From: Bradyrhizobium sp. dw_78 | GTDB taxonomy: Bacteria > Pseudomonadota > Alphaproteobacteria > Rhizobiales > Xanthobacteraceae | Direction: 5' to 3' | NCBI RefSeq assembly: GCF_018449525.1 | Contig: NZ_JAAVUS010000009.1 | Coordinates: 1-64,000, forward strand | Length of the DNA: 64,000 nucleotides | Part shown: positions 57,805-64,000 of the stretch, piece by piece | Layout: each line of letters starts with the position of its first letter | Numbering within the stretch: position 1 is the stretch's first letter | The notes under the pieces: model-generated | What the model was told of the DNA's origin: nothing | Databases searched by the model: none | Seen by the model: the letters and a program-made list of their open reading frames with translations, nothing else | Translations under genes and position numbers: made by a program

Positions 57805-60192
57805 ATGTCTGACGTCAAACACGATCTTTCTTCCGCCGCGAAACCCGGTGCCGGCCAAGGCGTCGGCGCGCGGCTGCTGCGCAAGGAGGACGACCGGTTC
57901 ATGCGCGGGCGCGGCCAGTACGTGGCCGACATCAGACTGCCGGACTTGCGAGACGTCGCTTTCGTTCGCAGCCCGCTGGCCCATGCCCGCATCAGGGCGA
58001 TCCATGTGCCGGAGCGCTATCGCGATGTCGTGTTCACGGCCGCGGATCTCGCAGGCGTTACGCCGATCCGTGCCGTGTCCGGCCTGCCCGGTTTCAAGAT
58101 ATCGGAGCAGCCCGTGCTTGCAACCGGCAAGGTGCGGCACGTCGGAGAGCTCGTCGCGATGTGCGTCGCGGCGACGCGGGCCGAGGCCGAGGATATTGCG
58201 GCCTCGGTGACGCTCGACCTCGAACCGCTTCCGGCGGTCCATGATATGCGCAAGGCCCGCGACGCCGGCGCCGCGCTCGTTCACGAGCATTGGGGCGACA
58301 ATGTTTTCCTCGAAAGCGTGTTCGAGGTCGACATCACGCCGGCGCTCGACGCCCCCATCAAGGTGACGCGCGAAATATCGACCGCGCGCCAATGCATGTC
58401 GCCGCTCGAAGGCCGTGGCGTGGTCGCGACCTTCGATCGCCGCCTCGATCAGCTCACGCTTTATACCGGCGCCCAGATGCCGCACATCGTGCGCAACGGC
58501 CTGTCCGATTGCCTGGGCATCGAACAGGCCCGCATCCGCATCGTATCGCCCGATATCGGCGGCGGCTTCGGCCACAAGGGAATTCTGCTGCCCGAGGAAG
58601 TCTGCCTGGGGTGGCTTGCGATGCGCCAGGGCCTCAATCTGCGATGGATCGAGGACCGGCGCGAACATCTGAATGCGAGCGCGAATTGCCGGGAGCACGA
58701 TTACAGGATCACGGTCTATGCCGATCGCGACGGCCGGCTGCGCGGCATCGACTGCGATGCAATCGTCGATTCCGGTGCCTACTCGTCCTATCCTTTCTCC
58801 GCCTGCCTCGAAGCCGCCCAGGTCGCGAGCATCCTGCCCGGCCCCTACCGCATGCCGGCCTATCGCTGCCGGACCTTTTCGGTGGCGACCAATAAATGCC
58901 CTATCCTGCCCTATCGCGGCGTGGCGCGGACCGGCGTCTGCTTCGCGCTGGAAATCATGCTGGATGCCGTGGCCGCCGCGGCCGGGATCGAGCCTTTTGA
59001 AGTCCGGCTGCGCAACCTGATCGAGCCCGGCCAGATGCCTTTCGACAACATCACCAGGAAGCATTTCGACAGCGGCGATTATCCGCAAGCCGTACATCGC
59101 GCCATCGACGCGATCGACGTCGCGGCGGTGCGCGCGCGCCAGCGCGGGAAAGAGCCGGACGGACGGCTGATCGGCCTCGGTCTGTCGGTCTATTGCGAGC
59201 AGGCGGCGCATGGAACCTCGGTCTATGCGGGCTGGGGCATTCCGATGGTGCCCGGCCACGAGCAGGCCACGGCACGGCTGACGCCGGACGGCGGACTCGA
59301 AATCAGGGTCGGCGTGCATTCGCATGGCCAGGGCCTCGAGACGACATTGGCCCAGGTCGCGCATGAAATTCTCGGCATCGACACCGCGAAGGTGCGTGTC
59401 GTGCATGGCGACACCGCCATGACGCCCTATTCGACCGGCACCTGGGGTTCGCGCTCGATGGTGATGGCCGGCGGCGCGGTCGGCACGGCCTGCGAGCAGA
59501 TCGCCGAGCGCGCCAAGCGTATCGGCGCCAAGCTTTTGCAACTCGATCCGGCGGCGGTTTCGCTGCGCGATGGCCGCGTCTGCGGGCCGCATAGCAGCAT
59601 CGGCCTTTCCGAAATCGCGCATACCTGGTACCGCCGCCCGCAGGACCTGCCGCCCGATGTCGATCCGGCGGGGCTGGAGTCGATCGGCGGCTACAAGCCG
59701 CAGCGCGACAGCGGCACGTTCAGTTACGCGGTGCATGCCGTCACTGTCGCGGTCGATCCCGATCTGGGCGACGTCGAACTGCTCGATTATGTCATCGTCG
59801 AGGACGGCGGCGTGCTGGTCAACCCGATGATCGTCGACGGCCAGATCTATGGCGGTCTCGCGCAGGGCATCGGCACCGCGCTCTATGAGGAAATGCCGTT
59901 CGATTCCGCCGGGCAGCCGCTGGCGACGACGCTGGCCGATTATCTGCTTCCGGGACCGACCGAAGTGCCTGAACCGCGTCTCGACCACATGGAAACGCCC
60001 TCGCCTTACACGATGTTCGGCGTCAAGGGCATCGGCGAAGGCGGCGCCATCGCGCCGCCGGCCGCCATCACCAACGCCGTCAACGACGCGCTGCGGCCAC
60101 TCGGCGTCGAATTGTTGCACTCGCCGATTTCACCGCGCCGGATCGTGGAGGCTGTTCTGGCAGCCGGTGAAGCGGAAAGACCGGCGGCATGA
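57805..60192 (+). CDS. Xanthine dehydrogenase-family molybdopterin-binding large subunit
   Basis: A 795-residue molybdenum hydroxylase large subunit. Typical segments are GARLLRKEDDRFMRGRGQYVADI, the dinucleotide-binding and SPDIGGGFGHKG region, LPYRGVARTG and the catalytic glutamate in GVKGIGEGGAIAPPAAI near residue 745. The active-site cysteine loop of aerobic CO dehydrogenase (AYRCSFR) is absent, so it is a hydroxylase of N-heterocycles, aldehydes or similar, not CoxL. The ATG at 57805 is 28 bases after the amidohydrolase stop. It overlaps the FAD subunit gene by ATGA. Confidence 0.92.
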   Translation: MSDVKHDLSSAAKPGAGQGVGARLLRKEDDRFMRGRGQYVADIRLPDLRDVAFVRSPLAHARIRAIHVPERYRDVVFTAADLAGVTPIRAVSGLPGFKISEQPVLATGKVRHVGELVAMCVAATRAEAEDIAASVTLDLEPLPAVHDMRKARDAGAALVHEHWGDNVFLESVFEVDITPALDAPIKVTREISTARQCMSPLEGRGVVATFDRRLDQLTLYTGAQMPHIVRNGLSDCLGIEQARIRIVSPDIGGGFGHKGILLPEEVCLGWLAMRQGLNLRWIEDRREHLNASANCREHDYRITVYADRDGRLRGIDCDAIVDSGAYSSYPFSACLEAAQVASILPGPYRMPAYRCRTFSVATNKCPILPYRGVARTGVCFALEIMLDAVAAAAGIEPFEVRLRNLIEPGQMPFDNITRKHFDSGDYPQAVHRAIDAIDVAAVRARQRGKEPDGRLIGLGLSVYCEQAAHGTSVYAGWGIPMVPGHEQATARLTPDGGLEIRVGVHSHGQGLETTLAQVAHEILGIDTAKVRVVHGDTAMTPYSTGTWGSRSMVMAGGAVGTACEQIAERAKRIGAKLLQLDPAAVSLRDGRVCGPHSSIGLSEIAHTWYRRPQDLPPDVDPAGLESIGGYKPQRDSGTFSYAVHAVTVAVDPDLGDVELLDYVIVEDGGVLVNPMIVDGQIYGGLAQGIGTALYEEMPFDSAGQPLATTLADYLLPGPTEVPEPRLDHMETPSPYTMFGVKGIGEGGAIAPPAAITNAVNDALRPLGVELLHSPISPRRIVEAVLAAGEAERPAA

Positions 60193-61025
60193 AGGCTGCG
60201 CCTTTCCTTTACCAACGTCCTGTGGACATGAATGCGGCGCTCGCCCTGATGGCCGAAGCAAAGGGCGCCACCAAGCTCCTCGCCGGCGGCCAGTCGCTCG
60301 GCCCGATGCTCAATTTGCGCCTGGTCCAGCCCGACCTGATTATCGACATCTCGGGGCTTGCCGAACTGAAACAGGTGAAACGCAGCGGCGGCGAACTCGT
60401 GATCGGCGCCTGCATCACCCATGGCGACATCGAGGATGGACGGATCCCCGATGTGACGCGCGGCGCCATGCAGCGGGTGGCCGGCGCCATCGCCTACCGC
60501 GCCGTGCGCAACCGCGGCACGATCGGCGGATCGCTCAGTCACGCCGATCCGGCCGCGGACTGGGTTTCCGCCCTGCCGGCGCTGGGCGCAAGGATCAGGC
60601 TTCGCAGCCTCGCGGGAATGCGTGAGCTGGCGATCGAAGATTTCGTCACCGGCGCGCTCGAATCGGTGCTGCACCCCGCCGAGATCGTCGAAGCCATCTG
60701 CGTGCCGGTGATGAGACCGTCTGCCCGCTGGGGTTACGTCAAGGCTTGCCGCAAGCCCGGCGAATTCGCCCATGCGATCGCCGCCGTGCTGGTCGATCCG
60801 GAAGCGGCGACCGCGCGGGTGGCGATCGGCGCCATCGAGGCGGCTCCGGTCGTCCTTCGCGACGCGGCATCGCTGTTTGGCGGACGGATCAACGGCGACT
60901 TCAAGCGGCAATTCGACGCGCGCGTGGCCGACGCACTCTTGACGAAGGCGGGTATTACCAATGCCGCCGACCGGCACATCCATGTCGCTGTGCTGCGCCG
61001 TGCCATCGACGAGGCTGCGGCGTGA
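60189..61025 (+). CDS. Molybdenum hydroxylase FAD-binding medium subunit
   Basis: A 278-residue CoxM/XdhB-type flavoprotein with the FAD motifs LLAGGQSLGPMLNLRL and RNRGTIGGSLSHADPAAD, and the C-terminal CO-dehydrogenase flavoprotein domain. It passes electrons from the Fe-S subunit to the acceptor. The start overlaps the large-subunit stop (ATGA), and the end overlaps the GTG alternative start of the Fe-S subunit gene. Confidence 0.93.
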   Translation: MKAAPFLYQRPVDMNAALALMAEAKGATKLLAGGQSLGPMLNLRLVQPDLIIDISGLAELKQVKRSGGELVIGACITHGDIEDGRIPDVTRGAMQRVAGAIAYRAVRNRGTIGGSLSHADPAADWVSALPALGARIRLRSLAGMRELAIEDFVTGALESVLHPAEIVEAICVPVMRPSARWGYVKACRKPGEFAHAIAAVLVDPEAATARVAIGAIEAAPVVLRDAASLFGGRINGDFKRQFDARVADALLTKAGITNAADRHIHVAVLRRAIDEAAA

Positions 61026-61027
61026 CC

Positions 61028-62233
61028 ATGATCGGGCTTAGCGTGAACGGGCGCGATATCAAAACATCGGTCGAGCCCCGTACCCATCTCGCCGATTTCC
61101 TGCGCGATAACCTCAACCTGACCGGCACCCATCTCGGCTGCGAGCACGGCGTGTGCGGAGCCTGCACGCTGCTGCTCGACGGCGTGCCGGCGCGCTCCTG
61201 CATCACCTATGCGGCGGCCTGCGACGGCGCGCGCGTCACCACGATCGAAGGCCTCGACGAGGATGAAATCGCGACCGAGCTTCGCACCGCCTTCAACCGC
61301 GAGCACGCGCTGCAATGCGGCTACTGCACGCCGGGAATGCTGATCTCGGCGCGTGATCTTGTAATTCGCCTCGATACCGCGGACGAACGCAGCATCCGCG
61401 TCGGCCTGAGCGGCAATCTGTGCCGCTGCACCGGCTATGTCGGAATCGTCCGGGCGGTGCGCAGCGTTATCGAGCAGCGGCGCGAGCAAGGCATTTTGCC
61501 GGTTCCGGGTGCAGGACGCAAACAGCTCGGACCCGCGGGATCCGGCAATGCTGCCCCTACCAGCATTTTGGCAAGTACCGGCGTTTTGAATGTCTCGCAG
61601 TCACCGGTCGCGAACACGGCAACCGGGGCGCCGGAACAGTTCGACCACCGTGGCCCGACGACGATTCCGGACTTCGTGCCGGATAAGGTCTTCGACGAGC
61701 AATTCACGGTCGCGCATTCGTCCGACAAGGTGTTCGAGATGTTTGGCGATGTCAGGCAGGTCGCGGCCTGTCTGCCCGGTGCGTCGCTCACCGGCGTTCC
61801 GACACCGGAAAACGTCGAGGGCGAGATCCGCGTCAAGCTCGGCCCGATTTCGGCAGGTTTTCGCGGTGCCGCGCGCATCGAGCGCGATCCCGCGAATCTG
61901 TCGGGCCGGATCGTCGGCATGGGAAGCGATCCGCGCAGCCGCTCGTCCACGCAAGGCGAAATCCGCTATCGTCTGGTGCCGATCGAACAGGGCGCCGCAA
62001 CACGCGTCGAGCTTTCGATCGGCTACAGCCTGCAAGGCATGCTGGCGCAGATCGCCCGTGAGGGGCTGGTCCGTAATCTCGCAACCCGTCTGACGGCTGA
62101 TTTTGCGCGCAATCTGGACCGGCACCTTTCCGGCATGCCGGCACACGGATCGGGCGAGCAGCCGACGCCGCTCAACGGCATTGAACTCATCGCCGGCCTT
62201 TTGCCTGCGTGGCTACGAAGGATCATCCGCTAG
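61028..62233 (+). CDS. [2Fe-2S] small subunit fused to a CoxG-type SRPBCC domain
   Basis: A 401-residue fusion. Residues 1-165 are the hydroxylase Fe-S subunit with both clusters: CEHGVCGACTLLLDG plus a following cysteine, and CGYCTPGM with LCRCTGY. After a Gly/Ala/Ser linker (about 165-215), residues about 220-375 form a CoxG/SRPBCC domain (FEMFGDVRQVAACLPGASLTG, VKLGPISAGFRGAARIERD). CoxG-type proteins recruit or mature CO dehydrogenase at the membrane; the hydrophobic C-terminus (ELIAGLLPAWLRRII) would suit membrane contact. A GTG at 61022 is an alternative start. Subunit order large-medium-small(+G) is less common. Confidence 0.9.
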   Translation: MIGLSVNGRDIKTSVEPRTHLADFLRDNLNLTGTHLGCEHGVCGACTLLLDGVPARSCITYAAACDGARVTTIEGLDEDEIATELRTAFNREHALQCGYCTPGMLISARDLVIRLDTADERSIRVGLSGNLCRCTGYVGIVRAVRSVIEQRREQGILPVPGAGRKQLGPAGSGNAAPTSILASTGVLNVSQSPVANTATGAPEQFDHRGPTTIPDFVPDKVFDEQFTVAHSSDKVFEMFGDVRQVAACLPGASLTGVPTPENVEGEIRVKLGPISAGFRGAARIERDPANLSGRIVGMGSDPRSRSSTQGEIRYRLVPIEQGAATRVELSIGYSLQGMLAQIAREGLVRNLATRLTADFARNLDRHLSGMPAHGSGEQPTPLNGIELIAGLLPAWLRRIIR

Positions 62234-62300
62234 ACGTGGCGATGAAAATCCTTCGTTGCCTTGGCCCGGCCGCACAACGAACCGCCCTCGTGTTATGACA

Positions 62301-63026
62301 TCAAGCACGCCTGGACGGCGTGGCGCTCAGCCGTTTCAGGCTGCCGTCGAGAACCCGGCGAGCCGCCCGGCGCGCACGCCGCGCGTCCTGGGCGGCGATC
62401 GCTTGATAGATTTCATGATGCTCGTCGTAAGCTTCCATCTCGGTCTCCGGCTTCTTCGCCGAATTGGCGCGCGCCAGCGCGATGGCCTCATGGAGGTGCG
62501 GCTGCAGGAATGCCATGAAACTGACGATCAGCGGATTTCGCGTCGCCAGCGCAATCGTCCGATGAAATGCGAGGTCCGCGGCAAGGGCTTCATCGAAAGG
62601 TCGCCGCGACGGCGCCATGTCTTTCAAACATTTCGTCATCATGTTGAGATCGCGCGCCGTGCGACGCTCGGCCGCCAGACTCGCGGCCTGGACCTCGACC
62701 CCCATGCGCAACTCGAAAATCTCGAAAATCGACTGCTGCGTCCCGCCGCCCGCCGGTGCCAGCCGGAATGGCCGTGCCCTGGTGTCGCTGGGCACGAAAA
62801 CGCCCTTGCCCTGCCGCGACGCCACCAGGCCCTCGGCTTTCAGCCGGGACAACGATTCCCGGATCACCGTGATGCTCACGCCAAAATGCTGACCCAATTC
62901 CCTGCCCGCCGGAAGCTGGCCTCCGGGAGCGTATTTGCCGCTGACGATGTCGTCGCGCAACGTCGCAGTGATGCGATCCGTCAGGTTATTGGGAGCAACA
63001 GTTTGTTGAACCTGTCCTGAAGCCAT
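62301..63026 (-). CDS. GntR-family regulator, FadR/FCD type
   Basis: A 241-residue regulator. The winged-helix domain has SGKYAPGGQLPAGRELGQHFGVSITVIRESLSRLKAEGLVASRQGKGVFV; the C-terminal FCD domain has FEIFELRMGVEVQAASLAA, DLAFHRTIALATRNPLIV and HHEIYQAIAAQDARRA, with the histidines that bind a metal and acid ligand. The ATG at 63026 was chosen; a TTG 30 codons upstream gives an Arg-rich leader. It is convergent with the hydroxylase operon and divergent from the UbiD gene, with a 23-bp palindrome in the gap. Confidence 0.92.
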   Translation of the reverse strand: MASGQVQQTVAPNNLTDRITATLRDDIVSGKYAPGGQLPAGRELGQHFGVSITVIRESLSRLKAEGLVASRQGKGVFVPSDTRARPFRLAPAGGGTQQSIFEIFELRMGVEVQAASLAAERRTARDLNMMTKCLKDMAPSRRPFDEALAADLAFHRTIALATRNPLIVSFMAFLQPHLHEAIALARANSAKKPETEMEAYDEHHEIYQAIAAQDARRARRAARRVLDGSLKRLSATPSRRA

Positions 63027-63153
63027 AGCGGTTCCGTTCTTCGAGCGACCGCCGCCGGAGCGGCGCCTGAGTTGCCTTCGCCGGCGTGCCTTCGCGACAG
63101 GCAATTCGGCCGCCAATATATCAGCAGCCTGCCGGCAATCCGGCCTTGCTCTG

Positions 63154-63176
63154 ATCAGCTTATATTATAAGCTGAT
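63154..63176. promoter_or_regulatory. Probable GntR operator, 23-bp perfect palindrome
   Basis: Arms ATCAGCTTATA (63154-63164) and TATAAGCTGAT (63166-63176) are perfectly inverted around a single T. The site lies 41 bases before the UbiD ATG and about 140 bases before the GntR start. The AT-rich centre within GC-rich DNA stands out. Confidence 0.82.
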
Positions 63177-63205
63177 AACATCAAGGGCCGGTCACGACGG
63201 AGCGG

Positions 63206-64000
63206 ATGTTGACAGCAGATAATCAGAGCTTGCGCGGGTTTATTGCAACCACGGAAAACATGTTTCCGGAGGAGGTTCTCCGGATCCGCGAGCCGGTGAG
63301 CCGCGAACTGGAAATGACATCCGTCATCTTCGAGCTCGATCGCATCGGCAGAAGTCCGGTCGTCGTCTTTGAAAATGTCGCGGGCTCCAAAATGCCCGTG
63401 GTGACGAACGTCGCCGGCAACCGAAAACTGCTGGCGCATTGCCTTGGGGCCGAGCCCGTCAATCTTCCGACCGCATTTCGCGAGCGATGCCAGAACTATA
63501 TTCCGTGCGAGGTGGTCAACAAGGGGGCCTGGGACGACGTTGTCATGGAGGGGGATCAGGTCGATCTCACAAAGCTGCCAATTCCATTTCAGTTCGCAGT
63601 CGATGCCGCGCCCTATATCACCGCCGGACAGATATGCGCCCGCGATCCCGAGACCGGCGTGGACACCACCGGGTTTCACCGCCTGATGCTGAAGGGCGCC
63701 AATCGGCTTGGAATATCGCTGCATTCGCGCCGGCGGATGTACGAATTTCACCGCCGGGCCGAAGCGCGCGGCCATTCGCTGCCGGCCGCGATCGTGATCG
63801 GAACCCATCCGCTGCATTACATGGGATCGATGGTCTACGCCTATCCGCCCCACGTCAGAAAATACGAGATCATCGGCGGCCTGTTTGGCGAACCTTATCG
63901 CCTTGCGCGCTGCGGCGTCGGCGATATCGAAGTGCCGGCAGCCGCGGAAATCGTCATCGAGGGCGAAATCCTGGCCGGCGTCCACGAGCCGGAAGGGCCG
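63206..64000 (+). CDS. UbiD-family decarboxylase (partial, runs off the window)
   Basis: The frame is open from the ATG at 63206 to the last base, giving 265 residues. It starts MLTADNQSLRGFIATTENMF and has VVFENVAGSKMPVVTNVAGN, DLTKLPIPFQFAVDAAPYITAGQ, GISLHSRRRMYEFHRRAEARG and VIGTHPLHYMGSMVYAY, matching the prFMN-binding part of UbiD proteins and clearly paralogous to the gene at 33274 (shared SLHSRR). The catalytic acid region begins at the window edge (GVHEPEGP). It is divergent from the GntR regulator and probably controlled by it. Confidence 0.9.
   Translation, partial: MLTADNQSLRGFIATTENMFPEEVLRIREPVSRELEMTSVIFELDRIGRSPVVVFENVAGSKMPVVTNVAGNRKLLAHCLGAEPVNLPTAFRERCQNYIPCEVVNKGAWDDVVMEGDQVDLTKLPIPFQFAVDAAPYITAGQICARDPETGVDTTGFHRLMLKGANRLGISLHSRRRMYEFHRRAEARGHSLPAAIVIGTHPLHYMGSMVYAYPPHVRKYEIIGGLFGEPYRLARCGVGDIEVPAAAEIVIEGEILAGVHEPEGP

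Noticed and set aside
57784..60120. A 778-residue open frame on the minus strand opposite the molybdenum hydroxylase large subunit
   Set aside because: Shadow of a strongly supported gene; no motif and no ribosome site.
57805..62233. Aerobic carbon monoxide dehydrogenase (coxMSL plus coxG)
   Set aside because: The large subunit lacks the active-site cysteine loop AYRCSFR of CoxL; the place reads LPYRGVARTG, so it is a different hydroxylase.
63027..63116. Longer GntR protein starting at a TTG near 63116
   Set aside because: The extra 30 residues are Arg/Gly-rich without family similarity, and the ATG at 63026 leads directly into the helix-turn-helix domain.

Overview
The window looks like a chromosomal segment of a GC-rich alphaproteobacterium of the Bradyrhizobium/Rhodopseudomonas group. 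This is inferred, not searched. The signs are a DUF2155 gene and a complex I NDUFA12 gene close to aat and accBC, small secreted DUF1236 and BA14K proteins, a class II (B12-dependent) ribonucleotide reductase with a long C-terminal extension, many periplasmic binding-protein transporters, and dispersed short palindromic repeats of the kind common in Bradyrhizobium intergenic DNA. I see no tRNA, rRNA, CRISPR array, transposase or phage gene.

About 1-33 kb is mostly core and housekeeping DNA: the 3' end of a probable ribonuclease E gene; a D-aminoacylase-like hydrolase with a TctC-type binding protein; a heme-degrading monooxygenase; dctA; an aminotransferase; a periplasmic M48 protease; a DsbA-like protein; aroQ-accB-accC; a three-gene two-component cluster; aat; DUF2155; an esterase; a cation/proton antiporter; a PEP-CTERM protein; NDUFA12; a BA14K protein; an EamA transporter; nrdJ with probable NrdR boxes; a PhnA-like zinc-ribbon protein; a lytic transglycosylase; a tannase-family esterase; a divergent ArsR-type regulator/SDR pair; and glucokinase.

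About 33-64 kb is an accessory catabolic region made of several modules, each with its own regulator and transporter. (A) 33.3-42.3 kb, minus strand: UbiD-family decarboxylase, a NMT1-type binding protein, a TPR protein, MarR-1, two permeases, an ATPase and a second binding protein. (B) 42.6-48.5 kb, plus strand: MarR-2, a complete NMT1-type ABC importer, an AtzA/SsnA-type amidohydrolase and a kynurenine-formamidase-like hydrolase. (C) 48.5-55.3 kb, minus strand: nitroreductase, a polar-amino-acid-type ABC importer, a RidA-family protein, three tandem DUF1989 proteins and a small Rieske protein. (D) 55.9-64 kb: MarR-3 divergent from an amidohydrolase and a three-subunit xanthine-dehydrogenase-type hydroxylase whose Fe-S subunit is fused to a CoxG domain, then a GntR regulator divergent from a second UbiD protein that runs off the window.

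The enzyme set (amidohydrolases, a molybdenum hydroxylase, UbiD decarboxylases, DUF1989, RidA, Rieske, nitroreductase) suggests uptake and breakdown of nitrogen-containing, possibly heterocyclic or aromatic, compounds, but no substrate can be read from the sequence. Regulatory structure is unusually visible: an 18-bp perfect palindrome at MarR-3, related AGTAYACT sites at the MarR-2 modules, a 23-bp palindrome at the GntR/UbiD junction, an 8+7+8 inverted repeat at the ArsR/SDR junction, and a 31-bp-phased NrdR box pair before nrdJ.
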